Assembly: GCA_963676345.2 (NCBI GenBank)
Contig: CAXXTS010000006.1
Location: 620,001 to 684,000, forward strand
Direction of reading: 5' to 3'
From: G963665925 sp963676345
Lineage (GTDB): Bacteria > Bacillota > Clostridia > Peptostreptococcales > Acidaminobacteraceae
DNA: 64,000 bases
Position 1 is the first letter of the stretch. Each line of letters opens with the position of its first letter. Positions 49,428 through 57,707 of this stretch are shown piece after piece. The notes beneath the pieces were generated by a model that was not told where the DNA came from, did no database searches, and was given only the letters and a program-made list of their open reading frames with translations. The position numbers and the translations under genes are program-made.

Positions 49428-50453
49428 ATGGAATATAAAAATTTAAAAAAAGTTGGAATCACAACGACTGTACCTTCTGAAATTTTATTTGCAGCAGGTA
49501 TGGTGCCTGTTGACATGAATAATTTATTTATAACTTCTGAGAAATACGATACCTATATTGAACGTGCTGAAAGAGACGGTTTTCCTAAGAGTATGTGCGC
49601 CTGGATCAAGGGCATATATGGCGCTGTGCTTGAAAACGAAATTGAAACGCTCATCGGCGTTGTTGAAGGAGATTGTTCCAACACCAAAGTGCTCCTTGAA
49701 GTGCTTGAACGAAAAGGTGTACAGATGATCCCGTTTGGATTCAATCATGCGAAAGATTATAGTGCCATGCAAAAAGAAGTCGAAAGACTGCAGTCATTAC
49801 TTGGCGCTGAAGCAGAAGCAGTTGAGAAATGGCGTATTAAACTGGGGGAAATTCGAAACCTTGGCATCGAGCTTGATAAGTTGACCTATGAAACCAATCA
49901 GGCGTCTGGATTTGAAAACCATCTTTATTTGGTTAATTTCAGTGATTTTATGAATAACCCACAAGTCTACCAGGATACACTGGAAAAGAAAATTGACGAA
50001 ATCAGCAAGCGTAAGCCAAAGAAGCGTGCTGTTAGGCTAGCTTATATTGGTGTTCCGCCTATGCAAGGGGACTTATACGACTATATTGAATCACAGAATG
50101 CCAGTGTTGTTTATAACGAAGTACAGCGTGAGTTCATGTTTCCACGCTGGAAACAGGCTACAAGTACAGCACACCAGTATCTGGACTATACCTATCCCTA
50201 TGACTTGAAACCGCGTATACATGAGATTGATCGCCAGATTCAAATACGGGATATAGATGCAGTGATTCATTACACGCAAGCCTTTTGTCATAAAGCCACT
50301 GAAGATATTGTGATTAAGGCTGAGCTTGACGTACCCGTTCTACAAATTGAAGGGGATAAACTAAATGTGCTCGATGCCAGAACAAAACTGCGTCTTGAAG
50401 CATTTATCGATATGATTAAGGACAAGAAGGAGTTTGAATCATGCGCGTTTTAG
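49428..50453 (+). CDS. 2-hydroxyacyl-CoA dehydratase / double-cubane-type Fe-S protein
   Basis: This 341-residue protein belongs to the 2-hydroxyglutaryl-CoA dehydratase D-component/benzoyl-CoA reductase family. The pattern GITTTVPSEILFAAGMVPVDMNN is the family N-terminus. Likely cluster-ligand cysteines are in KSMCAWIKG, GDCSNTK and QAFCHKATED. The single-subunit length resembles double-cubane cluster proteins, which couple ATP hydrolysis to low-potential reduction. It leads a preQ1-riboswitch operon, overlaps its ATPase activator by 13 bp, and is followed by queDEC. Its substrate is unknown; a step in queuosine or deazapurine metabolism is my inference. Confidence 0.82.
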   Translation: MEYKNLKKVGITTTVPSEILFAAGMVPVDMNNLFITSEKYDTYIERAERDGFPKSMCAWIKGIYGAVLENEIETLIGVVEGDCSNTKVLLEVLERKGVQMIPFGFNHAKDYSAMQKEVERLQSLLGAEAEAVEKWRIKLGEIRNLGIELDKLTYETNQASGFENHLYLVNFSDFMNNPQVYQDTLEKKIDEISKRKPKKRAVRLAYIGVPPMQGDLYDYIESQNASVVYNEVQREFMFPRWKQATSTAHQYLDYTYPYDLKPRIHEIDRQIQIRDIDAVIHYTQAFCHKATEDIVIKAELDVPVLQIEGDKLNVLDARTKLRLEAFIDMIKDKKEFESCAF

Positions 50454-51253
50454 GCATTGATATGGGCAGTCGGGAAGTCAAAATTCTACTCATGGAGTCC
50501 GGCAAAATCCTATACCGAAAAAAAATCAGTACAATGCAGTTTTACAGAGATTATTGCATAAATAAAGAAGGCTTGATGGTTGATACAGATAGACTGGGAA
50601 TAGGGCATTTTGATTTGGGTGTCTCCACCGGTTATGGGCGTAATAATACAGACCTTCAGAACTTTGTACAAATAAATGAAGTCAAGGCCCACGTTTATGG
50701 AGCAGTACACCAGTCAGGCCTTAAAGATTTTACGCTGCTTGATGTAGGCGGACAAGATGTAAAGGTCGCAAAGGTTGAAAAAGGTATTATGACAGACTTG
50801 ACCCTCAATGATAAATGCGCCGCTTCATGTGGCAGATACCTTGAAAATATGGCACACGTACTGGAAGTTGATTTAGACACATTGGGCAGCTATTATGAAA
50901 GCCCGGTCGATCTCAATGCGACCTGTGCAATTTTTACAGAATCCGAGCTGATTGGTCACATTGCCGCAGGTGCAACTACAGCAGACCTCTGCGCGGGTGT
51001 CAACTTTGCCTTGTATAAACGTATTCGGCCAATGCTGGTCCAGTTTGCGGGTCCCCGCGTTGTTCTTGGTGGTGGCGTAGCACACAACAGAGCGCTGCAT
51101 CACTATTTAAAGGAGGCCTATGACAAGGTCGTTGCCCTTGAAGATCCGCAGTTTAATGGGGCTATAGGCTGTTGTTGGTACGCCTTTGCTAAAGGGGTAG
51201 AAAAGTTAAAATCAAGTGAATTAAAAAGCGAGGTCATTGAATGTATAGATTAA
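50441..51253 (+). CDS. BadF/BadG/BcrA/BcrD-type ATPase, dehydratase activator
   Basis: This 270-residue ASKHA-fold ATPase resembles HgdC, the archerase that drives electrons into 2-hydroxyacyl-CoA dehydratases. It has LGIDMGSREVKILLME (phosphate 1), LLDVGGQDVKVAKV (phosphate 2), VVLGGGVAHN (adenosine motif) and the two Fe-S cysteines of the homodimer in NDKCAASCGRYLE and ATCAIFTESE. It overlaps the upstream Fe-S protein gene and the downstream queD by 13 bp each, so the products are likely made together. Confidence 0.92.
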   Translation: MRVLGIDMGSREVKILLMESGKILYRKKISTMQFYRDYCINKEGLMVDTDRLGIGHFDLGVSTGYGRNNTDLQNFVQINEVKAHVYGAVHQSGLKDFTLLDVGGQDVKVAKVEKGIMTDLTLNDKCAASCGRYLENMAHVLEVDLDTLGSYYESPVDLNATCAIFTESELIGHIAAGATTADLCAGVNFALYKRIRPMLVQFAGPRVVLGGGVAHNRALHHYLKEAYDKVVALEDPQFNGAIGCCWYAFAKGVEKLKSSELKSEVIECID

Positions 51254-51672
51254 AGTCAGAAGCGAGTTTTGACAGTGCCCATTTTTTAAAGGGATACGAT
51301 GGAAAATGTGCAAATTTACATGGACACAGATGGCGCATTGTTGCTGAAATTGGAGCAACTAAACTGATTGGGTCCGGTCATCTTGAAGGGATGATTGTAG
51401 ATTTTGGAGATTTGAAAAAGGATTTAAAGGCCATGGCAGATGCCCTTGACCATAAAACAATCTATCAAGAAGGCTCACTAAAGCCAGCTACAATTGCCTG
51501 TATGAAAGACGAAGGCTTTGCCCTGTATGAAGTGCCATTTCGTCCTACGGCTGAGCACATGTCAAAGTTCTTTTACGATCAGTTTAAGGAAAAGGGCTAT
51601 TATGTGCTGCGCATAGAAGTTTTTGAAACACCAAACAATTCAGCAGTTTATGAAGAGGTGTATCATGTATAA
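51241..51672 (+). CDS. queD: 6-carboxy-5,6,7,8-tetrahydropterin synthase
   Basis: In this 143-residue PTPS-family enzyme the zinc histidines and catalytic Cys are in SFDSAHFLKGYDGKCANLHGHRW, and DHKTIYQ and PTAEHMSKFFYDQ follow. QueD turns dihydroneopterin triphosphate into 6-carboxytetrahydropterin, the first committed step to preQ0. It overlaps the activator ATPase gene by 13 bp and queE by 8 bp. Confidence 0.94.
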   Translation: MYRLKSEASFDSAHFLKGYDGKCANLHGHRWRIVAEIGATKLIGSGHLEGMIVDFGDLKKDLKAMADALDHKTIYQEGSLKPATIACMKDEGFALYEVPFRPTAEHMSKFFYDQFKEKGYYVLRIEVFETPNNSAVYEEVYHV

Positions 51673-52327
51673 GGTGGTTGAAAAGTTTGTAAGCATCAAT
51701 GGCGAAGGTAGAAAAAGCGGAGAACTGGCCGTTTTTATACGGTTTCAAAAATGCAACCTGACCTGTTCCTACTGTGATACGCAGTGGGCCTGTATGGACA
51801 ATGCACCTTATACACTGCTCAGCAGCGCAGAAATTGTTGACTATATTAAAGCGTCTGGTGCTTCAAATGTCACATTAACAGGTGGTGAGCCACTTTTACA
51901 AAAGGATTTGGAAAGTCTATTAAAGGACATTGCTGAAGCGGGAGACTATTTTGTTGAAATTGAAACAAATGGGAGCCGCAGTATCGCTGCTTTGAGTGAA
52001 AGTCTATATCGTCCATCCTTTACCATGGATTATAAGCTGCCGACATCTAACATGGAGTCACAGATGTACACAGACAATTTGAGCCTGTTAACTCCAGAAG
52101 ATACCCTGAAGTTTGTCTGTGGCAGTCAACAGGATTTAATACGAGCAAAAGCAGTAATAGACCAGCACACTTTGCTAGGCAAAGTGCAAATATATTTAAG
52201 TCCCGTTTTTGGCAGATTATCTGCTGAAGCAATTGTTTCTTTCATGCTTGAACACAAGCTCAGCGGCGTCAGAGTACAGCTTCAAATGCATAAATTTATA
52301 TGGGATCCAGAAGCGAGAGGAGTTTAA
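51665..52327 (+). CDS. queE: 7-carboxy-7-deazaguanine synthase
   Basis: This 220-residue radical SAM enzyme has the cluster motif CNLTCSYCDTQWAC, the start KFVSINGEGRKSGELAVFIRF and the SAM-binding LTGGEPLL. It rearranges QueD's product into 7-carboxy-7-deazaguanine. The start ATG 51665 overlaps the queD stop and has GAAGAGGTG upstream; the frame extends upstream only inside queD. Confidence 0.94.
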   Translation: MYKVVEKFVSINGEGRKSGELAVFIRFQKCNLTCSYCDTQWACMDNAPYTLLSSAEIVDYIKASGASNVTLTGGEPLLQKDLESLLKDIAEAGDYFVEIETNGSRSIAALSESLYRPSFTMDYKLPTSNMESQMYTDNLSLLTPEDTLKFVCGSQQDLIRAKAVIDQHTLLGKVQIYLSPVFGRLSAEAIVSFMLEHKLSGVRVQLQMHKFIWDPEARGV

Positions 52328-52328
52328 T

Positions 52329-53000
52329 ATGGACAACAATGTGAACCATGAAAAAGCAGTGGTCGTTTTTAGCGGCGGTCAAGACAGCACAACGTGCTTG
52401 TACTGGGCAAAACAGAAGTTCGGCGAAGTCATTGCTGTAACCTTTAATTATAATCAGCGCCACGTAGAGGAACTGGAGTGCGCAAAGTCAATTTGTGAAA
52501 AAGAAAATATTGAGCACCATATTCTGGATATGTCCCTACTCAATCAGCTTGCACCCAATTCACTAACACGTACAGACATTGAAGTTGAAACTGAAGCGCC
52601 AAAAGAGGGTTTACCAAACTCATTTGTAGATGGCAGAAACCTGCTCTTTATGTCTTTTGCAGCAGTACTTGCAAAGCAAAAAGGGGCAAATCACATCGTA
52701 ACAGGCGTATCTCAGTCTGATTTTAGTGGTTATCCAGACTGTCGCGATGTTTTTATTAAATCACTGAATGTTACGCTCAACCTGTCCATGGACTATCCAT
52801 TTGTTATCCATACCCCCCTCATGTGGATTGATAAAGCAGATACATGGAAGCTGGCAGATGATTTGGGTGTGCTTGATCTCGTTAAGACAAAGACCCTAAC
52901 CTGCTACAATGGCGTAATGGGAGATGGATGCGGCACGTGTCCGGCATGCACCCTCAGAAATAATGGGTATGAAATTTTTATGCAGCGTTATAAGCGTTAA
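52329..53000 (+). CDS. queC: 7-cyano-7-deazaguanine synthase
   Basis: This 223-residue PP-loop ATPase has VVFSGGQDSTTCLYWA (PP-loop), VDGRNLLFMSFAAVLA and the four-cysteine zinc site LTCYNGVMGDGCGTCPACTLR. It makes preQ0 from 7-carboxy-7-deazaguanine. The ATG at 52329 follows AGGAG and starts one base after the queE stop. QueF and a Tgt are not in this window. Confidence 0.95.
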   Translation: MDNNVNHEKAVVVFSGGQDSTTCLYWAKQKFGEVIAVTFNYNQRHVEELECAKSICEKENIEHHILDMSLLNQLAPNSLTRTDIEVETEAPKEGLPNSFVDGRNLLFMSFAAVLAKQKGANHIVTGVSQSDFSGYPDCRDVFIKSLNVTLNLSMDYPFVIHTPLMWIDKADTWKLADDLGVLDLVKTKTLTCYNGVMGDGCGTCPACTLRNNGYEIFMQRYKR

Positions 53001-53016
53001 TCATTATATTTAAAAG

Positions 53017-53060
53017 AATCCGGCGGCTTGTGTCTCTACTCAAGACGTCGGATTTTTTTT
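53017..53060 (+). terminator. Terminator after queC
   Basis: AATCCG/CGGATT with additional GCTTG/CAAG pairing is followed by eight T residues. From here to 53231 there is only AT-rich sequence. Confidence 0.85.
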
Positions 53061-53231
53061 GAGCATAAAATACGAAGTGCAGAACTTGCTGGACATATTC
53101 AGACAAAATAACAGGGTATATTGAATCAAGACAAATAGGGTACGTATCTGTTAATATTCGAAAACCAACTTCATTAAATGGTATACTAAAATAGCGAGAG
53201 GCATTAAGATAAGATGTCGGGAGGGATTAAT

Positions 53232-53969
53232 TTGTCAATTGAAACACTCAGGAAATGGATAGATGAAAGTCGTAGCATCGTTTTTTTTGGCGGTGCAGGA
53301 ACTTCTACAGAAAGCAACATTCCAGATTTTAGAACCGCAGGGGGACTCTATGAGAAAAAAGAGGATAAATATCCTTATCCTCCAGAAACCATCATAAGTC
53401 ATAGTTTTTTCAGAAAGCATCCACAGATATTTTATGACTATTATAAAGAAAATCTGCTCTATCCGGACGCGGAGCCCAATGACGCCCATAAAGCCTTAGC
53501 GGAGCTTGAAAAGCGTGGTAAGCTCAGTGCAGTCATTACACAAAATATTGACGGCCTCCACCAGCTGGCTGGACACAAAGAAGTGATAGAGCTTCACGGA
53601 AGTGTCCATGTTAATTACTGTGAGTCTTGTGGTGCATTATATAATTTAGAAGCCTTTCTCAGTTTAGGTGGTAGCCTACCAACTTGTATGAAGTGCGGGG
53701 GGCAGGTTCGACCGGACGTGGTACTTTATGAAGAAGGTCTCAAGACCCCAGTAATAGAAAAAGCCATACAGGCTATTACACTGGCAGACATGCTGATTAT
53801 TGGCGGTACATCCTTGGTTGTTTATCCAGCGGCGGGGTTGGTCAACTATTTCAAAGGAAAGAAGCTGGTTTTAATTAACAAAGCAGATACACAGGTCAGC
53901 GGAAAAGCTGATCTGGTATTTAAAGATGCCATAGGAAAAGTGCTTCGTGAAGCTGTCTTCACAGACTAG
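53232..53969 (+). CDS. NAD-dependent protein deacylase (sirtuin)
   Basis: This 245-residue Sir2-class deacylase starts at TTG 53232 behind GGGAGGG. The NAD motif is FFGGAGTSTESNIPDFR, the catalytic region TQNIDGLHQLAG with ELHGSVH, the zinc site CESCGALYNLE...CMKCGG, and the C-terminal IGGTSLVVYPAAGLV. It removes acyl groups from lysines using NAD. It overlaps a nuclease-like gene by 23 bp. It has the full deacylase layout, not the short Sir2 NADase domain of defence proteins. Confidence 0.93.
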   Translation: MSIETLRKWIDESRSIVFFGGAGTSTESNIPDFRTAGGLYEKKEDKYPYPPETIISHSFFRKHPQIFYDYYKENLLYPDAEPNDAHKALAELEKRGKLSAVITQNIDGLHQLAGHKEVIELHGSVHVNYCESCGALYNLEAFLSLGGSLPTCMKCGGQVRPDVVLYEEGLKTPVIEKAIQAITLADMLIIGGTSLVVYPAAGLVNYFKGKKLVLINKADTQVSGKADLVFKDAIGKVLREAVFTD

Positions 53970-55044
53970 CGTTAAAGAAGCATTGCCATATCCGTATGTA
54001 CTTTACCCGCGCGGTGCATTTGTGGCATTTTCGAAGGAAGAAGACAGCCCGTATTATTTGTGTTCTTGTATGAAAGAAGCGGTAAAAAACTATTTAAACT
54101 TGCGTATTCAGGGACATCCAGGAGAACGTCATCTGGATGTATGGAATTTTCCAAAGACTTTTGTTGAAGAAATTTCCAAGTCTATGACGACGGGTCCAGA
54201 AACAATGATGGATTGGCTGGTACACATTCCATTTAAGGAAGGGCTGTGTCATAGGTGTAATTGCAAGCGCCCTACGATGGTATTTTGTCCCCCTTCTGAG
54301 GGAACTGTTTTTAGACAGCGCTACGGCTGGTACTTGGATATGAAGCACTATGAGTTTGGGGTGGTACCAAGACTCCAGCGATACATGACAAATATGAAAC
54401 GAGATGGCTTACAGGTACTCATAGATTATAAATATACGGATTTGCTGGATGATATGATGTACAATATAGGCATGGAAAATTTAAATAAAGAAGATGTTCT
54501 CAAGTGGCTGAGTGCACATGATGCACTTTGGGACAAGGGCACGCCGAGGGTCTGGGACCCCCAGTTTCCTTATAATTTTACTCAGGCTCTTAGTGCAGAA
54601 CTGTTTAAGCAAAGAAACAGGGTTCGGCGCTATATTGAAGACGCCATACGGGCTGAGTTTCAGTTTGCACCTCTTGCTGGAAAGTGGAAATCAGAAGAAA
54701 AGCTCTATAAAATTGTTGAGAAAATGCTGCCTGGTTATAAACTCAAACGGCATTTTAGGCCTAAGTTTTTAGACCGGCTTGAGCTGGATATTTATATTCC
54801 TGAGCTCGGTATTGGCATTGAATATCAGGGCATACAGCATTATGAACCAGTAAAATTCTTTGGGGGTAAGAAAGGCCTTGAAAAGGTGCAGGCGCGTGAC
54901 GAAAAAAAACGCAATCTGGCACTAGAGGCGGACATTCGAATTGTCTATTTTTATCACTACGATATATTGACCCCGGAATGTGTTCACGCCAGACTAAAGC
55001 CCTATGCAGAAACAGCACTGAAACCGATTAAGAAGTTTTCTTAA
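53947..55044 (+). CDS. PD-(D/E)XK-like nuclease with N-terminal cysteine cluster
   Basis: I do not recognise a named family for this protein of up to 365 residues. The N-terminal part has two cysteine groups (YYLCSCMKE and LCHRCNCKRP...FCPP) that may bind zinc. The C-terminal 100 residues (SEEKLYKIVEKMLPGYKLKRHFRPKFLD) have LDIYIPELGIGIEYQGIQHYEP, the D-X9-E-X-Q core of Vsr/DUF559-type restriction-like nuclease folds, then the charged EKVQARDEKKRNLALEADIRIVYF. The start is uncertain: GTG 53947 inside the sirtuin gene, or TTG 53983. Function could be DNA repair or defence. Confidence 0.7.
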   Translation: MKLSSQTSVKEALPYPYVLYPRGAFVAFSKEEDSPYYLCSCMKEAVKNYLNLRIQGHPGERHLDVWNFPKTFVEEISKSMTTGPETMMDWLVHIPFKEGLCHRCNCKRPTMVFCPPSEGTVFRQRYGWYLDMKHYEFGVVPRLQRYMTNMKRDGLQVLIDYKYTDLLDDMMYNIGMENLNKEDVLKWLSAHDALWDKGTPRVWDPQFPYNFTQALSAELFKQRNRVRRYIEDAIRAEFQFAPLAGKWKSEEKLYKIVEKMLPGYKLKRHFRPKFLDRLELDIYIPELGIGIEYQGIQHYEPVKFFGGKKGLEKVQARDEKKRNLALEADIRIVYFYHYDILTPECVHARLKPYAETALKPIKKFS

Positions 55045-55068
55045 TGAGACGTCTTTGCACACGTCTCA
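55045..55068. other. Hairpin after the nuclease-like gene
   Basis: TGAGACGT and ACGTCTCA form a perfect 8-bp stem overlapping the end of the gene, without a T run. A TATAAT-like box (55077-55082) follows and may serve the next gene. Confidence 0.45.
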
Positions 55069-55110
55069 AGGTGGTTTATAATTGACTCACAGCAGAATGG
55101 AGGTCATCTT

Positions 55111-55680
55111 ATGGAGATGTCAGTTTTACTTATGGTTTCAGATATTCTTATAAAAAACAATATAAGGTGGGGTCTAGGAGCTTCCAGCATGCTTTATTTT
55201 CATGGTCTTGTAGACCGTGCACGGGACATTGATTTGATGGTACATGAAGAGGATGCACTGGCAGCACTCGACCTACTGCGACCCATTGCAAAAAATATTA
55301 AAACAGACGATGGTTGTGGCAAGTATGCCACGCGTTACTTTTATGAAATGAATATTGACGGACAAGACATTGATTTAATTGGTGGATACAGAATTTTAAG
55401 AAACGACTGGATATACACCTTCCCAAGGATTCAGGAAGAGGTGCTGGAAATCGTTGAAGTTGAGGGACGGTCTCTGCCGCTGACCCGTATTGAGGACTGG
55501 TATGTAGCCTATTTGCTAATGGGCGATCCTAAAAACCGCGCGCAGTCTATCGAGGCATATTTTGAGAAGAATAATTCGGTAAATACTGGGGCCCTTGGAC
55601 AGGCACTTGAGCAAATAAAAAGACTGGGACCTTCTGAAGCTTTGCTAATTGAAAAGCTTGAAATATGGATTGAAGATTAG
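55111..55680 (+). CDS. Nucleotidyltransferase-fold protein
   Basis: This 189-residue protein has a minimal nucleotidyltransferase core: GLGASSMLYFHGLVDRARDIDLMV shows the G-S and D-X-D motifs, and a third acidic residue lies in GQDIDLIGG. It resembles stand-alone AbiEii/MNT-type or hypothetical nucleotidyltransferases. No antitoxin or partner is adjacent, so its substrate is unknown. ATG 55111 follows GGAGG. Confidence 0.72.
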   Translation: MEMSVLLMVSDILIKNNIRWGLGASSMLYFHGLVDRARDIDLMVHEEDALAALDLLRPIAKNIKTDDGCGKYATRYFYEMNIDGQDIDLIGGYRILRNDWIYTFPRIQEEVLEIVEVEGRSLPLTRIEDWYVAYLLMGDPKNRAQSIEAYFEKNNSVNTGALGQALEQIKRLGPSEALLIEKLEIWIED

Positions 55681-55739
55681 AATAAGGCTTGAGGGGTTAG
55701 AAGAGAAACTTACTTGTCTTTAAAAATAAATACTGAAAA

Positions 55740-55768
55740 AAGGCTCCGTAATGGAAATACGGAGCCTT
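55740..55768. terminator. Terminator after the nucleotidyltransferase gene
   Basis: AAGGCTCCGTA and TACGGAGCCTT form a perfect 11-bp stem, but the tail AAATAT is T-poor on the + strand. Confidence 0.7.
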
Positions 55769-55891
55769 AAATATGAGCTTGGATACAAGATCCATACTCC
55801 GGGGAACGATTTATTGTTATTAGTCTAGCAAATTTTTAATGTAGATGGATTAAAGTCATGTTAATTAAAGGTTAAAGAGGAGGCGAAATGC

Positions 55892-57673
55892 GTGGAGCTT
55901 AAATTTGAGACAGAACGACTTATCTTAAAAACCCTATCAGAGTCAGATGCACCGCGCTTGCTTGAGTATTTTAAACGCAATCAGGGATTTCTTGAGGTTT
56001 GGGAAGTCAAACGTGCACCAGAGTTTTACAGTGTCCAGTATATGAAACATCTCATAAAAGATGATCGGGATGGACTTGAGGCAGGACATACACTGCGTCT
56101 TTGGATTTGTAAAAAGGACGCGCCTGAAAAGGTAATAGGGAGTGTCGCGCTTTCAAATATTATTCGAGGGGCCTTTCAGTCAGCTTTTATTGGGTATAGA
56201 CTCGATGCAAAAGAAATTAATCGAGGCTATATGTGTGAGGCTGTTAAAAAGATGGTGGATATTGCCTTCAATCGGCTTGGATTGCATAGAATTGAAGCCA
56301 ACATTATCCCTAGAAATATTCCTTCTAGAAGAATGATAGAAAATGCAGGCTTTTACTATGAGGGGTTAAGTAAAAAGTATTTAAAAATAAATGGTGTTTG
56401 GAAGACCACATACATATGGTGGTTCTTAACACCTCTATGGAATAGGGGGTGTACTGTGAAAAAGCTGAGTTTACTAACTTTGGTGCTCCTTTTACTAGTA
56501 GGGTGTGGCGGCCTGCGCGGCAACTCACGCTCGTATCAGATGGAGCAGGAAACGCAGTATTTAACTGAAATTGCACATCCAGTTTTACTGAGTGATGTGG
56601 AGTATATGACGGATGCATTTGAAAAACAACTGGACAGGCAACATATATTTTTGACAGGCGTAGTTCCAGGTGTTAGCGGCAATGCTGAGCTGTATAAATA
56701 TTTTTTTGAAGCTGTAAACAAGAGACAATCAGTAGACTACCTTCTTGTGGAACTGCCATTCACAGCTGGTGAGCGATTAAATGCCTATATGAACTCAGGC
56801 AGTGAAGTGATCCTTAACGATGTTTTTGATGCCCTCATAGGTACGCCCTATGCATCAGAAGGCAACCGGTCATTTTTTAGAAAGCTCTACCTGCTTAAAA
56901 AAGATTCAGACATTGACTTTAAAATTGTAGGTATTGATATGGAGTACCTGCCAAAGTTTGCGCTGGGTTATCTAGTAGATGTATTTAAAAACCACGATCT
57001 TGAAGGCTTTGATAAGGCTGCAGAACTTATTCAGGCACAGGAAAAAGGTTTTACTCAGCTTGACTATCTGGAGCTGAGTTTTAAGAGTCTGCATGCGGAT
57101 TTAATATCAAATCCAGAAGGCGCACGAGCCACATTTGGCCAAGATACAGAAGCAATACTGCATACACTGGATAATTTACTGGTTGCATATGCACATACAA
57201 GTACAGCTGTTAATGAACACTTTGACAAAGAAAGAAGTCAAAATTTGGTGAATAACTTTCTATCAGTGTATGACACAGACCCAGATGCCACTTATTTTGG
57301 ACAGCTTAGCAATCCAGCGGTAATGCAGTCTGAGCATATGCAGTATGATTGGTTTGCAAGCGCCATTCAAAAGGAACGCGAGAGTATACAGGGGCATGTG
57401 GTCAGTATACTTTATACATATGAGAATTGTAAAAGAATGATTCATGTCTCAGGAAAATCAGAAGTCGATGTTTTGGATCTCTTTAAATTTGATGATAAGG
57501 CTGTCCTGAATGCAATTGATCAGCGCTATACCCTATTTAGCATGATTGAAAAGGACAGTGTCTTTAATAGAGAATCCGTCATTTTTGAAAAAGATTTTGA
57601 TGGCCCTGTTTCAACATATTTTCAGTATTTAGTGGTGATAAATAAGTCGCCGCCTTCACAACCTCTAGATTGA
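55892..57673 (+). CDS. GNAT acetyltransferase read in frame into a lipoprotein
   Basis: One 593-codon frame starts at GTG 55892 behind AGAGGAGG. Residues 1-180 are a RimJ/RimL-type N-acetyltransferase: ETERLILKTLSESDA, then IGSVALSNIIRG, IGYRLDAKEINRGYMCEAVKKMVDIAF and NIPSRRMIENAGF. Without a stop codon the frame runs into a second protein that opens with a lipoprotein signal (see the entry at 56456). A cytoplasmic acetyltransferase fused upstream of an export signal makes no obvious sense. Either two proteins are made from one frame or a stop codon has been lost. Confidence 0.75.
   Translation: MELKFETERLILKTLSESDAPRLLEYFKRNQGFLEVWEVKRAPEFYSVQYMKHLIKDDRDGLEAGHTLRLWICKKDAPEKVIGSVALSNIIRGAFQSAFIGYRLDAKEINRGYMCEAVKKMVDIAFNRLGLHRIEANIIPRNIPSRRMIENAGFYYEGLSKKYLKINGVWKTTYIWWFLTPLWNRGCTVKKLSLLTLVLLLLVGCGGLRGNSRSYQMEQETQYLTEIAHPVLLSDVEYMTDAFEKQLDRQHIFLTGVVPGVSGNAELYKYFFEAVNKRQSVDYLLVELPFTAGERLNAYMNSGSEVILNDVFDALIGTPYASEGNRSFFRKLYLLKKDSDIDFKIVGIDMEYLPKFALGYLVDVFKNHDLEGFDKAAELIQAQEKGFTQLDYLELSFKSLHADLISNPEGARATFGQDTEAILHTLDNLLVAYAHTSTAVNEHFDKERSQNLVNNFLSVYDTDPDATYFGQLSNPAVMQSEHMQYDWFASAIQKERESIQGHVVSILYTYENCKRMIHVSGKSEVDVLDLFKFDDKAVLNAIDQRYTLFSMIEKDSVFNRESVIFEKDFDGPVSTYFQYLVVINKSPPSQPLD
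56456..57673 (+). CDS. Lipoprotein, distant erythromycin-esterase/ChaN-like fold (internal start)
   Basis: GTG 56456, preceded by AGGGGG, would start a 405-residue lipoprotein with the signal VKKLSLLTLVLLLLVGC (Cys 17). The body (IFLTGVVPGVSGNAELYKYFFEAVNK, YLLVELPFTAGERLNAYMNSG) follows the layout of erythromycin-esterase-like or ChaN-type proteins. However, the catalytic Gly-Glu and His of that family are replaced (VVPG), so it is probably not an active esterase. It shares its frame with the acetyltransferase upstream. Confidence 0.6.
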   Translation: MKKLSLLTLVLLLLVGCGGLRGNSRSYQMEQETQYLTEIAHPVLLSDVEYMTDAFEKQLDRQHIFLTGVVPGVSGNAELYKYFFEAVNKRQSVDYLLVELPFTAGERLNAYMNSGSEVILNDVFDALIGTPYASEGNRSFFRKLYLLKKDSDIDFKIVGIDMEYLPKFALGYLVDVFKNHDLEGFDKAAELIQAQEKGFTQLDYLELSFKSLHADLISNPEGARATFGQDTEAILHTLDNLLVAYAHTSTAVNEHFDKERSQNLVNNFLSVYDTDPDATYFGQLSNPAVMQSEHMQYDWFASAIQKERESIQGHVVSILYTYENCKRMIHVSGKSEVDVLDLFKFDDKAVLNAIDQRYTLFSMIEKDSVFNRESVIFEKDFDGPVSTYFQYLVVINKSPPSQPLD

Positions 57674-57707
57674 TTAGGTATTCATTTTGAATTGAAAAGG
57701 TGATGAA

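Noticed and set aside
53232..53969. Sir2-type phage defence NADase
   Set aside because: The protein is a full-length deacylase with zinc site and catalytic HG motif; defence SIR2 domains lack the zinc site and are fused to other domains.
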